DNA of 64,000 nucleotides from Myrica gale (taxonomy: Eukaryota; Streptophyta; Magnoliopsida; Fagales; Myricaceae), in the NCBI GenBank assembly GCA_963930655.1, contig OZ005605.1, positions 3,293,501 through 3,357,500 on the forward strand, read 5' to 3'. The translations under genes were made by a program, and so were the position numbers. Positions 1 through 12,517 of the stretch are shown one piece after another (the first letter of the stretch is position 1; every line of letters starts with the position of its first letter). Below the pieces are notes generated by a model. The model searched no databases, had not been told where the DNA came from, and saw only the letters and a program-made list of their open reading frames with translations.

Positions 1-90
1 CAAAGAGAGTTCGCAACAAAATTCCAAAAGCTCAAAACCGTTTAAATCTACATTTTCCTCTAAAACCCTCTCCCATTCAGTCGCCTCCAA

Positions 91-98
91 AAACCCTA
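91..98 (+). promoter_or_regulatory. telo-box (AAACCCTA) upstream of dyskerin gene
   Basis: The octamer AAACCCTA lies 20 bases upstream of the dyskerin ATG. This element is known from promoters and leaders of plant ribosomal-protein and ribosome-biogenesis genes, which fits the gene it precedes. A single short match can arise by chance, so the role is inferred from context. Confidence 0.55.
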
Positions 99-117
99 GA
101 CTCACAGAACCATAGCT

Positions 118-2052
118 ATGTCCGAGTTGGAGCTCTCCCGCTCTGAGAAGAAAAAGAAGAAGCACCAGTCGAAGGATGAATCCACCATCTTACCAGAGCC
201 GCTCGCTTCCCTTGGTTCCGAGCCCACTCAGAAGGAGGCGGGAGACTTCATGATCAAGCCCCAGAGCTTCACACCCTCCATTGACACCTCACAGTGGCCT
301 ATCCTCCTCAAGAACTACGACCGCCTCAATGTGCGAACTGGACACTACACTCCTCTTCCCTGCGGGTTCTCCCCACTCAAACGCCCTCTCGACCAGTACA
401 TCAAGTATGGTGTTCTTAACCTTGATAAACCTGCTAACCCATCTTCCCATGAGGTCGTGGCCTGGATCAAACGGATCCTCAAGGTCGAAAAAACTGGTCA
501 CAGTGGTACCCTGGATCCCAAAGTCACTGGGAACCTGATTGTTTGTATTGATCGAGCCACTAGGCTCGTGAAGTCCCAGCAGGGCGCTGGGAAAGAGTAC
601 GTCTGCGTTGCTAGATTGCATTCTGCCGTGCCCGATGTGTCTAAGGTGGCTCGGGCGCTTGAAACTCTCACTGGAGCAGTGTTCCAGAGGCCGCCTTTGA
701 TATCGGCTGTCAAGAGGCAGCTTAGGATTAGGACTATATACGAAAGTAAGCTTCTTGAGTATGACGCAGATAAACATTTGGTAGTTTTTTGGATTTCTTG
801 TGAAGCGGGGACTTATGTGAGGACGATGTGTGTGCATTTGGGTCTCATTCTTGGGGTTGGAGGGCATATGCAGGAGCTGAGGAGGGTAAGGTCTGGGATT
901 ATGGGCGAGAAGGATAATATGGTTACCATGCACGATGTGTTGGATGCCCAATGGGTTTACGAAAACTATAGGGATGAGACTTATTTGAGGAGGGTGGTTA
1001 TGCCGCTCGAAGTGCTATTGACAACTTATAAGAGATTGGTTGTGAAGGATTCGGCTGTGAATGCCATTTGTTATGGTGCGAAGTTGATGATTCCTGGTTT
1101 GTTGAGGTTTGAGAATGATATCGAGGGTGGGGAGGAAGTTGTGCTTATGACTACCAAAGGTGAGGCAATTGCATTGGGGATTGCAGAGATGACAACTGCA
1201 GTGATGGCAACTTGTGATCATGGTGTAGTGGCAAAGATTAAGAGAGTGGTGATGGATCGGGATATGTACCCAAGGAAATGGGGGTTGGGGCCGAGGGCAT
1301 CTATGAAGAAGAAGCTGATAGCGGAGGGGAAGTTGGATAAGCATGGGAAGCCAAATCCGAATACCCCTCAAGAATGGGCAAGGAATCTGGTTTTACCGAC
1401 TGGTGGGGACTCTGTGGTTGCTGGCCTTGCTGCTGCTAGTGAACCGGCTGTCGTACAGAAGGTAAAAAAAGAAGAGAATAAGGGTAAGGATGATGAAGAT
1501 GGGAAGGGGCGCAAACGGAAGTTGGAAGAGAGCACTGAAAGCCCCGTTCCTGCTCCTTCCAAGAAAGCTAAAGTTGTTGAAGTCCCAAAGGATGAGAAGG
1601 AAGATAGCGTGAAGGTTAAAAAGGTCAAGGAAGAAGCCGTGGATTTTGAAATTGGAAAGAAAGAGAAGAAGAAAAAGAAGAAGGATAAAGATGATGGTAA
1701 TCTCGAGTCCTTAGGTGAAGAGAAGACTGAGAAGGAGAAGAAAAAGGAGCGTGGCGATAAGATTGAACCTGGTTCACCAGGAGAGAAGTCCGAGAAGAAG
1801 AAAAAGAAGAAGAAGAACAAAGAGGCTGAGGATGATGGTGCGTCCTTGCCCACTAGCGTTGACAATGGTGCAGGCAATGCTGAGGCTGATATGAGTGAGA
1901 AGATGAAAAAAAAGAAGAAGAATAAAGAGGCCAAGGATGGAATTGCGTCCTTGCCCACTGGTGTTGCCAATGGTGCAGGCGATGGCGAGGCTGATAAAAG
2001 CGAGAAGAAGAAAAAGAAGAAAAAGAAGGATAAAGATGCAGAGGAAGAATAG
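118..2052 (+). CDS. CBF5: H/ACA snoRNP pseudouridine synthase dyskerin (CBF5/NAP57)
   Basis: Catalytic subunit of box H/ACA snoRNPs; isomerises uridine to pseudouridine in rRNA and snRNA, acting in nucleolus and Cajal bodies with NOP10, NHP2 and GAR1. The 644-residue frame is uninterrupted, as in Arabidopsis NAP57, which also lacks introns. In order: an N-terminal Lys-rich patch (10-16), a DKCLD-type segment around 55-110 ([15 protein letters not shown]), the TruB domain with the motif [11 protein letters not shown] and predicted catalytic Asp133, and a PUA domain around 305-380. The last 170 residues are a Lys/Glu tail with KKKKK blocks and an internal repeat. The ATG at 118 is the first in frame, and the leader carries a telo-box. 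Identity is very secure; only the tail length is unusual compared with animal dyskerins. Confidence 0.97.
   Translation: MSELELSRSEKKKKKHQSKDESTILPEPLASLGSEPTQKEAGDFMIKPQSFTPSIDTSQWPILLKNYDRLNVRTGHYTPLPCGFSPLKRPLDQYIKYGVLNLDKPANPSSHEVVAWIKRILKVEKTGHSGTLDPKVTGNLIVCIDRATRLVKSQQGAGKEYVCVARLHSAVPDVSKVARALETLTGAVFQRPPLISAVKRQLRIRTIYESKLLEYDADKHLVVFWISCEAGTYVRTMCVHLGLILGVGGHMQELRRVRSGIMGEKDNMVTMHDVLDAQWVYENYRDETYLRRVVMPLEVLLTTYKRLVVKDSAVNAICYGAKLMIPGLLRFENDIEGGEEVVLMTTKGEAIALGIAEMTTAVMATCDHGVVAKIKRVVMDRDMYPRKWGLGPRASMKKKLIAEGKLDKHGKPNPNTPQEWARNLVLPTGGDSVVAGLAAASEPAVVQKVKKEENKGKDDEDGKGRKRKLEESTESPVPAPSKKAKVVEVPKDEKEDSVKVKKVKEEAVDFEIGKKEKKKKKKDKDDGNLESLGEEKTEKEKKKERGDKIEPGSPGEKSEKKKKKKKNKEAEDDGASLPTSVDNGAGNAEADMSEKMKKKKKNKEAKDGIASLPTGVANGAGDGEADKSEKKKKKKKKDKDAEEE
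1786..2034 (+). repeat. 105-bp in-frame tandem repeat in the dyskerin tail
   Basis: The Lys-rich tail contains a diverged tandem duplication with a 105-bp (35-codon) period: the string gcgtccttgcccact starts at 1840 and again at 1945, each between a poly-Lys block and a SEK motif. A third Lys block closes the gene. The period is a multiple of three, so the frame is kept. It probably arose by unequal exchange in repetitive AAG/GAG codons. Confidence 0.8.
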
Positions 2053-4710
2053 AGTGGATTATGAATTTGTCCTGTATTTGGTAAAACTCTTGAATGTATG
2101 CCTATCTTTTTGTTATTTTATCTGCACCGAGTCCGTTATAGTTTTATGTAACTTTTTGATGTATTCCTTGGACCAATTTCACTGTTTTTGATATCTGCTA
2201 TGGAAGTAGTTATTGTCAGTCGATGTTGGCATGTCTGTCAATATTGAATCCACTGGACTTTGAAATGGAAGTTAAGTCGATTTTTGTGGCTCTTACAGTT
2301 ACGAGTGGTAATTGCCACCACTAGATTTTGAATTTTGAATTTGATCCATCCATACCTTTTGCGGTATGAGCCTATAAGCCAGAGGAAGCTGAAATGCCTA
2401 CTTCTTTCCCTTGATTGACGTTTGGTGTTTGCCTGTCTCAGTTGTAACATGTGGTGTTCTATGTGAAAGCTGCCCTCATCTGCATCTTTTGATCTTCATG
2501 AAATGTAGTAGCTCCTACAATTTTTTAACAGGATGGGTTATCTGATCTATCTGCGTACCATCAATTAGTGGATTATCGTTCTTAGTTCATGAGCATGGAA
2601 GTTCCCCACGGGGTAGCACCTGAAAAGGCATGTCCCTGGCATTCATTGAGTCATGACTTGGGACGACAATCCTCTGATGATTCTGTGATTAAGTAATACT
2701 GCCGTTTGATGGTTTCTTCTGCAAATTCTGTTGCAATTGGTAAAAGATCCTGCTAGACTGCATTTCTAATTTCGCTTCAATTCATTGAGTGAGCTGGAAA
2801 TAGTTTCTGGAGCGCAAGCTATCCCGCTTCCAAGGCACATTCTCTCTTGATTCACTCACCTTTATGCCCGTAGCTCAGCCCCAACCTTTCACTTCCTGCA
2901 GCACCGCCGACCCTGTTGAAGCAAATGTAACCAATAAATGGAAGGACGAAGGACTGGACCTTGAGATGTGAAAGAAAAAGGAGGCTGAGTTACTGGTGCA
3001 GATCCTGGCGAGGAGAAGAAACAATAAAAATGAAGAAATTAAGGATTTTGATCTTGGTTTGTGATTTGCAGAACTCTAAAACGTGAACATATCTGTTTCT
3101 TACTTCTGCAGTGGGTACTACATGATTTCTGTAACTTGAGTGACTTTCCCAGTTTAGATCTACATGGTAAGCTGTTTTCTTCCTCACATTGGCATTCTTA
3201 ACTCGTTATAGTTCACATGGTATTTTCTAGCATGAAAGGGAGGGTTATTTTGCAGTAATTTTTGTATGATATATACTACTACAATGTCAGGTCAATGGAG
3301 TGGGCACAGTCGATTGTCTTGTGTCTTGGCTTGTTATTGGATTGGCTTATTGAATTTGGTACACTATAAGTAGTGGTTAAAATCCTGGCTCCGAATTGAG
3401 GCATCAACACACCATGCCAAGACTCAACTTTATAGTCTCAACAATCTTTCTGGCCCTTGCAGAGAGGATGGTCGAATGGATGTTCCTCTTAGGGGTTCAC
3501 TTGAGAGTTTTGAGTTTGGCTGCATGTAGGGGCGGCAGAGTTTGCCCCTTTTTGTTTATGGTTTCTGGCCCGTGAACTCAGGTTTGTAAAAGCTCTGGAC
3601 TTTACTGCCATGAGAGATCAAAAGCTTTACCTATTCTGCATCTTTTGATCTTCGTGAATCTTCCCAAACCTGGCTCCTAGATGTCTTTGGAGATCTTGGG
3701 TAATGTTTAAATTTGAGAAAATTCATCTGCATCCTTTTCCAACAGTTGTTATTAGGATTAAGCAACACTAGCTAATCAATGAAAAATCTGTGTATATTTT
3801 ATGGATATTTAGCAATACAACTCTTACAGTCTTATAGTTATTAATTTGTCGAATAGTAGAATTTTTTTTATTAGATAATAAGGAGAATCTTGTGTATACA
3901 GTTAATTATTTATATACTTTAAACTTAATTACTTCTCCCAATTTTGTAGTATTTTGAAATTTTAAATCAGTTCTTAAGGTAATTTTGGTTCTAAATTGGT
4001 TTCTGAGATAAATCTCACCTATTAATTCAGCCTGTCCGTCTATTTCAAAATGTAAATATAATTTACACATCTATAAATAATATTATAAAAACTTTTAAAA
4101 TAAAAACATAAAATTAAGAAATATAGAAAGATAAAATTAAGAAATTACCAAAAACTAAAGAAAAAAATGGAAACAATCGAACTTAAAAAAAAAAAAGAAT
4201 AGAATTGAAAATAGAAAAAACCAAAAATACTAAGGAAACTACAAACGAAATTTCATTTATCCAATATCAATCGAGCTCTGAAATTTTTTAAATTCATTAT
4301 ACAGGAGAAAAATAAGTATTTAAATAATCCCGAAAATCTAAGTATTTAAATAATAAGAGAAAAGATAAAAATTTAAAAAGTAAAAATCCCTAAAATCTAG
4401 AAAGCATATTATTGACGGCGTTCCATGGAGCGGCCTGCGGAACTCTCTGAGCTTTACAGCTTCTGTATATAACAAACCAAATACGTACGAAAATACTACC
4501 TCTTGCTCTTTAACCAAAAAATGACCCTAAAAGCATGGCATCACCGAATTCGAAACCTGCTGATCTGTACTCTCACCCTTCACTCTCTCTCCCTCTGTTT
4601 TCTTCCGAATTCTGCGGGCGTTCCCAGTTTCCAATCCCAAATTCAGCACAGCCGTTCAATTTAAAGGTCTCAGTTCGCTTGCAGTTAGCGTTACCTTAGG
4701 CTTCGTCGGT
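2053..4710. other. intergenic spacer, no gene seen
   Basis: It holds the 3' flank of the dyskerin gene and the 5' flank of the U-box gene. No recognisable coding sequence was found. 3760-4400 is strongly AT-rich. The phrase ctgcatcttttgatcttc occurs at 2480 and again at 3636, a possible trace of an old local duplication. I saw no tRNA and no convincing snoRNA. Confidence 0.5.
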
Positions 4711-7700
4711 ATGGACGACGAGGAAAAGGCGTTGCTACTCGGGAGGCTGATCGACGCCGTGAACGATCTCTCTGAGATCGGGGACTTTAAGTGCGTGATC
4801 AGGAAGGAGTGCTGTGATCTCGGCAGGAGATTGAGGCTCTTGACGCCTCTGTTCGAAGAATTGGGAGAGAGCGAGGAGAAATTCTCGGAGGAGAACGCGA
4901 AAGCTCTGCTTCTTTTGAAGGACGCTTTGGAGAAGGCCAAGGATGTGCTTCAATTTGGTAACCGAGGCAGCAAGCTCTATATGGTGTCTAATTTCTTCTT
5001 CTCTTTCTCTTTCTCTTCCTCTTCCTTTCTTTCCACCTTTCAATCATGTTTCTGTAAAAAATCTGGTTGATTGTTGCTGAATGAGATAAAAAAAAAACGG
5101 CCATTTTCAATTATCTTTCGATGTTGGCTTCCAAAAAGACTAAAAATAAATTTTTTGAAATCCTCGGCTTTGTTGAAAAGCTCTCTTTCTTCGTTCTTTT
5201 GTTTGGTCTATTTTTCCTACATAACTTTGGTTGCGTACTTCTTTCATCGACATATTCATAAATTAGCTGTTGTACGTGTATTCTTAGTACGTGAACGTGA
5301 TTATGTGAGGCTCTACAGTTTACTCGTTTCTTCACTCTCTCTTCATCAAAATTAACACTAGTTTGCAACTTTGTGGTATGGTTATATATGCTTCCAGGTA
5401 CTGAAGAGAGAGCAAATCAAGTGTCAATTTAAGGAACTTAATGCTCATTTTGAACAAGCCTTGTGTGATATTTCCTACCACAAATTTGACATTTCAGATG
5501 AAGTTAAAGAGCAGGTGAACATCCCAATTTACAAGTTAGTAACTTGGTTGATAAAGAATATCTCACTTCGGTTTTATTCGTCCGTACAGAATGCACTCTT
5601 CCATGTATCCTATTTGATGCAAAAAATGCTAATTAGGGGATCTACAAAAGGATGAAAATGGTTGTATAAATCGTGGTTTCGGTTTTTAAACGGAAAATAA
5701 TGTTTCATTGTCACAGAAAATGTAGTCTAATATTTTCCTAATTCTTTTACTGGCAAAGGCATAAAAGTGAATCTTGACAGCAGCGATTTTCCGCTTTGTG
5801 CTAACTTAAGAATTTGTCAGTTATTTGTTTTTGTTTTTTAAACTTGTGCTTTGGTCCTGTTGTTGATATACATTCCTGCTAATTAAACAACTATGTCCTT
5901 TCCAGGTTGCGCTTGTGCATACTCAATTTAAAAGAGGCAAGGAACAGATTGATGCACCTGACTTGGAGCTTTACGAGGATCTGTTGTCCATGTACAACAA
6001 GAGCAATGACAGTAATATGGACCCTGGGGTTCTATGTACATTATGTGAGAAGCTCAAGTTTGTGGAAGTTAAAGACATCAGACAAGAATCACTTGCTTTA
6101 CAGGAGATGGCTGCTTCCAATGATGGAGATCTAGATGAAACTGTGAAGAAGATGTCAGTACTTCTGAAAAAGATTGAAAATTATTTGGAGACAGAATATT
6201 GCTACACGAGACCATCTGCAAGTAATAATTGTCCTGTCCGTTGCAGTGACCAGGAATATACTAAACAGAGTTCCCAATCACCAGTTGTACCTGATGATTT
6301 CCGTTGCCCAATATCACTGGAGTTGATGAAAGATCCTGTCATCATTTCGACTGGGCAGGTTTGTGCTTAAAAGAGCCATTTGAGTTGTCGTTTGTTGGTT
6401 ATTTGTTCTAATCCTTTCTGTGTTGCAATGGGTTCTCCTTTATTTTATATCTTGTGAAAATTCCCAATAGAATGCCAGCATCAATGTAGAACTTCTTTGT
6501 CAAGTAACTGGTGCTTAATGGCTCTATTTAACAAGTCTTAATTGGCCATAGTAGATTCTCACTTCTGCCTACCAATTATCAATAGTAAACTTCATGGGCT
6601 TGATCTATAGTAGTGCTTGTTTTGCCTCCGAAACCCTTACAAGGCTATTCTGTTTTTGAAGACTTATGAACGAGCTTGCATTCAGAAATGGCTTGAAGCA
6701 GGACATGGAACCTGTCCAAAGACACAGCAGGTCATTTCCAGTAGTACCCTCACTCCCAACTATGTTTTATCCAGCTTAATATCCTCTTGGTGTGAGGCGA
6801 ATGGGGTGGAACCCCCTAAACGATCAGGAAATTCACAATCAAGTCGGGTTTTGTCTACTGGTTCTGTTGCAAGTCTGGAGCTTGATGCTCTCCTGAGCAA
6901 GCTAACCTCTGGTGACATTGATGACCAGCGGACTGCTGCAGGTGGGAATAACAACACGCAATTTCATAATTTGCCTCATGGGCTTTTCCTCCAGATTTCT
7001 TATCTCAATTACATGGTTTACTCTTTTCCTCAAATTTCTCTGACACATTCATTTCTTGTGTTCCTGTCTGTGAGGTGTCTGGGTTTTCAAACTACTTCAT
7101 CTCATCAAGCAATAACTCAGAAATAAAGTTCTTTTCGGGGGTTCTTGACCGTAGTAAAAGCTGTCTTCTTTTTTCAAAGTAAAAGAAGATCTGTCTTCCA
7201 GCTGTATATTGATTTATAGAGTATGTTCTCCATAGTTCTACTGTTTGTACTATGAAAAATTACACTTCAAGCCTGAAACTTTAAGAAAAATACAAAGAAA
7301 TGACGTACAAGAAAAACAATCAAGTGAACCTCGTTGGTCACCTGCTTGAATTTATATTGTTTCTTTTACATCTGATTGAGAATTCCAAATATCGTTAATG
7401 TATTCTAAAATTTGAGGGGATGTTTGGATTGGTATTTTACACAACTGCACTGAAGCAAGAAATTTCTCTTTACCAGACTTCCTTTACCCAGTACTTCAGG
7501 ATAGGATTTTATTGGCAGGGGACCTCTGAAATTTTCATAGCGCTATTACTATTAGTATCATGGCTATTTAAACAAGGGCTAACCTTGCTGCAGGAGAGCT
7601 CCGTCTTCTTGCCAAGCACAATGGTGATAATCGTGTGTTGATTGCTGAGGCTGGTGCCATACCTGTCCTTGTCGACCTTCTCTATGAATCTGACTCTCGC

Positions 7701-8462
7701 ACCCAAGAGCATGCTGTTACTGCTATCTTGAACCTATCTATTTGTGAGAACAACAGAGGGTGCATCGTATCTTCGGAGGCTGTGTCTGGAATCCTTCACG
7801 TGCTCAAGAATGGGAGTATGGAGGCAAGAGAGAATGCAGCTGCTACTTTTTTCAGCCTATCAGTGGTAGATGAGTACAAAGTGACTATTGGTGCATCCGG
7901 AGCAATCCCAGCACTTGTAACACTTCTGAGTGTAGGTAGCCAAAGGGGGAAAGTAGATGCAGCATCAGCGCTTTTCAATTTGTGCATATATCAAGGGAAC
8001 AAGGGTCGGGCAGTAAGGTCTGGTGTTGTGCCCATGCTGATGACACTACTTACAGAACCTGGTGGTGAAATGGTGGATGAGGCATTGGCCATGATGGCCC
8101 TACTGGCCAGTCACCCTGATGGAAAAGTTACCATCGGAGCTTTGAGTGCTACTTCAACATTGGTGAAGTTAATTGAGAACGGTTCTCCTAAAAACAGGGA
8201 GAACGCAGCCGCAGTGTTGTTGCACCTTTGTGCTGGAGATCCTCAGCATCTCTCAGAGGCCAAAGTACTTGGTGTGATGAGTCCCCTTTTGGACCTGGCA
8301 GCTAATGGTACAGAGAGGGGAAAGCGGAAGGCTGTTCAGTTGCTTGAAATTATAGCCAACTCTGAAGGGCATCATGAACAAACTCAGACGCAAGCTGACG
8401 CCCAGCCTCGGGCTCAGCTATCAGATTTGCCATTCGTAGCAAGTGGCACATATGATAGCTAA
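4711..8462 (+). CDS. PUB14: U-box/ARM-repeat E3 ubiquitin ligase, PUB13/PUB14 type
   Basis: Plant U-box E3 ligase; the family transfers ubiquitin from E2 to substrates and the PUB13/14 (rice SPL11) clade limits immunity and cell death. Exons read from splice sites: 4711-4983, 5398-5514, 5906-6358, 6662-6941, 7594-8462, all with GT/AG borders and consistent phase, giving 663 residues (Arabidopsis PUB14 is about 630). A UND-type helical N-terminus fills exons 1-3. The U-box (about 258-332; [16 protein letters not shown], then CPKTQQ) is split between exons 3 and 4 after STGQ. ARM repeats fill exon 5 ([34 protein letters not shown]). The stop is TAA at 8460. No damage is visible. PUB13 versus PUB14 orthology cannot be settled by eye. 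Confidence 0.93.
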
Positions 8463-8806
8463 GATTATGAGTTTCTATCATCGACATATTGTTGTTGATT
8501 AAAAGCCGACAGCCAGAACACGGTAGTAATCTATTTGTGGAACATTATTTGAGGAGAAGACGGTAGCTAGGCTTTGTGTTGCAAGGGAAAAGACGTGTAA
8601 GTAGTTTAACCTCGAGAGAAAAAGGAAAGGAACAAAAAAAAGGAGAGAAAGACGCACGCAGGATGGCCGGCGACCTACACGAAGCTGGAATATTTGGTTT
8701 CGCATTATATATTAAAGATATGATTTTTGGTGTTTGTTTTTTTCTGAATCATGACATTGGCTTTCATTACGGATTGAAACATAGTACAAAAAAGAAACGT
8801 AATAGA

Positions 8807-8977
8807 ATCCAAATCATGAGGCTGTTGATGAGGTTACCGGCAGCTACCCAACAAAGAGTCACAGAACACCAAGCACTCCATGCACAAGACAAAGCGATCC
8901 AAACCATGAGGCCGTTGACGAGGCTACGAGCGGCCACCCAACAAGGAGTCACAGAACACCATGCACAGGACAAAGGG
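8807..8977. repeat. imperfect tandem duplication, 90-bp period
   Basis: Two adjacent units begin with atccaaa at 8807 and 8897. They share atgagg, ccaacaa(a/g)gagtcacagaa and tgcaca(a/g)gacaaag; the second unit lacks about 9 bp. It lies about 350 bp downstream of the U-box stop codon. No coding role seen. Confidence 0.8.
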
Positions 8978-9084
8978 AGCTGAAGTGGTCACGGTAGACG
9001 GTAGCTACCAGTGAAGATACAAGCGCTAACACAAAAAGAGGCTTCCTGGAAACGCCAACAGCGTAAGAGTAACGTCAAACAGTG

Positions 9085-10570
9085 TGATAGGGACCCCGGC
9101 CTAGGACTCTAATCAAGGTCTATCCCTCTCACAAGTACGACTTGTGAGCATTCATGTTTAGCCCATACCTCAAGTTGATACTCCTTGGCCGACCCAGTGA
9201 GGAACTCAAAGAGTAATATAACTAGAGTATTGGATCAAAAGAAAAGAAAAGAAAGATGAAATTAAAGAAGGTGGATGATTGAGAAGGAAAAAGAAAAGAG
9301 GATAAGCAAGTCGAAGCTCGAATGGGCAAACATCCGAAACAAAACTTAGAACCCGATTGTGGAACAATGCCACCAAAGACAATAACACACCTCTAACAAA
9401 GATAATAAAGTATCAGGCCTAACCCCAAATATTGAACCACCTCTACTAGCCCAAGCTTCTAGGCCTAACCTTAGTCGCCGATTGCCCCTAGCTTGATGGC
9501 CTAATCCAATGCAAGCTAAGGTCTCACAAGAGAATATAGTGTCAGACCTAACTCCAAGCACTATAGCACTCATGCTAACCCAAGTGTCAGGCCTAGTCCC
9601 GAACACTGAAGTTAAAGGCACAAAGGCCAAAAAGCTCACTTGGAGACCTCTATTCAATATTTGATTTGATAAAAAGATGAATACAAATGAGTGTCATGGG
9701 GGTATTTATACACTCCCCTATGGGTTGGGCGGCAAGGGCCTTTCCTTGTAGTGGGAATGTTTGATTGGCAGTCAATCAATTATCTAGGATCCTATTGAGT
9801 TTTAAAAGGCAAGATCTTGTAGAGATCATTTCTTCTCCCTCAAAACTAGCCAAATAGAGATCCAATCAAAGATTGATTGTCTACTTATTTAGCACATGTG
9901 GCCGGCCATATGCTTTCATATTGGGAGCTCATCCCAATTGCCATATGCTCTAAAATCTCTAATGTCAATCAATGATTCAATCTTCTAAAATTGTACCAAG
10001 ATTGTTTCCTTAATTGACTCTCACAAACATGGTAATGTTTGAGAATAAAAAAACAATAACATAACACCCCTAAAATAAGGGGATTCGACCATATAGGGAT
10101 CCCACATGTGGTTTACCTTATATGGCCTCTCCTAGCCGCTTGTGGTGGCCATCGCTGCTCCACCACCTTATAGGGTTGTGATACCAAAATGATCCTCAAG
10201 GCTTCTCGACTCTTTTGAGATCATCCTCCCATGTGCTTCGCCATGCACCGCCACATCTGATGGCCTTTGTGGTGGTGCTACCAATCATCTCCACTTTGCC
10301 TTGGGAAACTTATTGAATCAACTCTCCATGCACCTTTGGTTGCGCAGCTGTGACCGCTGACCATGTGATGGTGCCATCATTGTGCTCCTCCAACCATCCC
10401 GAGTCGTCATGTCGTGGCTCGTATCCTTGGTTGGTGATGAATCAGAGCATTGACCATGTCAAGTTGCCCCTAAGTGTGCCATGAGCAAGCCTTGCCTCCC
10501 TTAAGTCCTTGTCAAGCATTTTAGCAAGCTTTGCTTTGCTATTTTGGGGCCGCTTGTGAGACTCTTGTCA
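9085..10570 (-). mobile_element. solo LTR, 1,486 bp, TSD CAGTG
   Basis: The segment starts TGATAGGGAC and ends CTCTTGTCA (TG...CA). It is flanked by identical 5-bp direct repeats CAGTG at 9080-9084 and 10571-10575. It has no coding sequence, PBS or PPT, so it is a solo LTR left by recombination between two LTRs. On the minus strand a TATA-like tataaata near 9700 precedes a long leader-like stretch, which suggests that orientation. Superfamily cannot be assigned from the LTR alone. Confidence 0.8.
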
Positions 10571-10575
10571 CAGTG

Positions 10576-11089
10576 ACCTAGGTGGAGGAAGGCTTTGACA
10601 TGCGGCAAGTGTAAGTAACGACACAAACTGTGCAGGTTAATGAGATTACTTCTCTACCTAAAACTAGTGAAATTTTGAAGTAAAAATCAGGAAAAATAAA
10701 CTAAATAATTTTTGATAACATAATCATATAGAACATATAAACTAGCATAAAATATTTTGATAATTATCCACAAAATATTATATTTATTCTTTATTATGCA
10801 CATAACCATATAAAACATATAAACTTTCATATGGTATTATAGACGTGTAAAATTTTATAAAGAAATCATGTCTATGAAATTACTATGATTTAAAAATAAG
10901 GTAAATAATCAAATAATAACATGAAATGTTAAAAAAAGCTTTGTGATTACATCATTAAGCAAAAATATTTCATAACAATATCAACATTGTACTTTTCAGA
11001 AGATCTAACATAATAATCTCGTCTAACTCGATCTTCGAAATACTTAAATCCTTTATCAATTTTAATCTTGGCAGCCTTAAGAAATTTAG
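10576..11089. other. AT-rich spacer between solo LTRs
   Basis: AT-rich, with the phrase cata(a/t)aaacatataaact near 10730 and 10808 repeated once. No gene or clear element recognised. Confidence 0.4.
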
Positions 11090-11094
11090 ACTAT

Positions 11095-11744
11095 TGATAA
11101 AGCTAAATTTAGCCTGCCTATCACAAGTCTACTAGGCTTGGAACCTGAGGGAGTTGGGCTTGAGGTCCAGCGCTTGAGACGGGTTGAAAGACTCAAACAC
11201 TCATTCATTCCTCCTACAAGCAAAGAAAACAGACTAGTTGGGCCTCAGCCTCTTTCTTCGATGCCTTTGTCAATCGACTTTTTCTATATCTTTTGTTTAC
11301 TGGTTTTGATTATGAGTGAAAAAGAGTGAATACCTTCCGTTCCTTCCTTACTCCCTTATATCCTTTGCTTCCTCGCTGGGCCTGAGGCTTGTTGGGCCTT
11401 ATCCATTTTTGTCGTCCAAGCCCTGGCGTTTTTAGACCTTATCCGTCCCATCCAATATTTCATCAGGCGCCGACTCTGTCAGACTTGTCCCTTATCAGTT
11501 AGACTGAGCTGACTGATTCTTTATCCTTTTATTCCACTTTTAAGACCATAAGTCGATGAATTTGGTAATCATAGTTGCTCACGTGGGCCGCCTCTCTCTC
11601 TGTAAAGTTTCTATGACATGTGCTCTTTATGAACTTCCTATTACGAGAAGACACATGCCACCTCAAATGGGCAAGCTCTTGTCTTACTATATTTGAGCTT
11701 CTGATTATTGGCTTTTGTAGTAAGGAAGAATTCATCCTCCATCA
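11095..11744. mobile_element. solo LTR, family A copy 1, TSD ACTAT
   Basis: Begins TGATAAAGC and ends CTCCATCA, flanked by ACTAT at 11090-11094 and 11745-11749. It is about 650 bp and clearly related to the segments at 11936-12512 and 49914-50605; shared phrases include ctatcaca, gagttgggc(c/t)tgaggtcc and gattatgagtga. There is no internal domain, so it is a solo LTR. The perfect TSD fixes both borders. Confidence 0.85.
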
Positions 11745-11935
11745 ACTATAACTTTTCAAAAGAGAAGAAAAAAGAGTTTAGACTTTGATTTTCCATCTAC
11801 GCAATGTCAGACTAACAAAATTGATCAAATACTATATTGCAACCTATTTAAAGAATGTCTCTAAAATTGAATTTTTTTTTATAAAAATTTGGATAAGAGA
11901 CTGTTATGGATTTAAAATTTAAACATGATGAAGCC

Positions 11936-12512
11936 ATTTTTAACCTGTCTATCACAGAGTCTACTGGGCCAAGAGCCAGAGGGAGTTGGGCCTGAGGTCC
12001 TCCCCGTAGGGAGATTTCTTCGGTGCCTTTGTTAGTTGCCATTTTTCTATATTTTTTATTTACTTGTTTGATTATGAGTGAGAGAAAGAGAGAGTTCCTA
12101 TGTACCGTTCCCTTTCTCCTATATCCTTCTTTCTCCCCTTCTGGGCTGGAGACTTGTTCGGCCCTCTAGCCCCCTTTTACCCTCTAGGCCTTATTATCTT
12201 TAGACCTTTTTTGTTCCATCCATCTTTTCACCGAAGGTCGGCGTTGTCAGACTTGTTCTCCTTCAAGTTGGCTTGAACCGACTGATTCTTCACTCTTTCC
12301 TTCCACTTTTAGGACCGTCAGTAGGTGGACAAGAAACAAGCATAGTTTATTACGTGGACTTCTTTACTCGATAAAACATCGATGTTAGGCTCTTTTATGG
12401 ACCTCCAATCATTAAAGGGCACATGTCACATCGAATGGGCTGATTCTTACTTCATTATTTTTGGGCCTCTGATTATAGACTTTTGTAGCATAGAAAAATT
12501 CCTTCTCCATCA
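11936..12512. mobile_element. solo LTR, family A copy 2, TSD AAACA
   Basis: Begins TGATGAAGCC and ends CTCCATCA, flanked by AAACA at 11931-11935 and 12513-12517. Same family as 11095-11744 but about 70 bp shorter because of internal gaps. It has its own TSD, so it was a separate insertion 190 bp from copy 1, not the other LTR of one element. Confidence 0.85.
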
Positions 12513-12517
12513 AAACA

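Noticed and set aside
289..951. 220-residue minus-strand frame within the dyskerin gene
   Set aside because: Antisense to the conserved TruB domain with no family resemblance of its own.
1368..1970. 200-residue open frame on the minus strand, Phe/Ser-rich
   Set aside because: It is the antisense of the Lys/Glu-rich dyskerin tail; AAG/GAG repeats read as CTT/CTC, so it is a shadow.
2660..2720. Possible C/D-box snoRNA (ctgatgattctg)
   Set aside because: No matching D box, terminal stem or guide region could be found.
11095..12512. The two related segments as the LTR pair of one small retrotransposon
   Set aside because: Each has its own perfect 5-bp TSD and there is no PBS or PPT between them, so they are separate solo LTRs.
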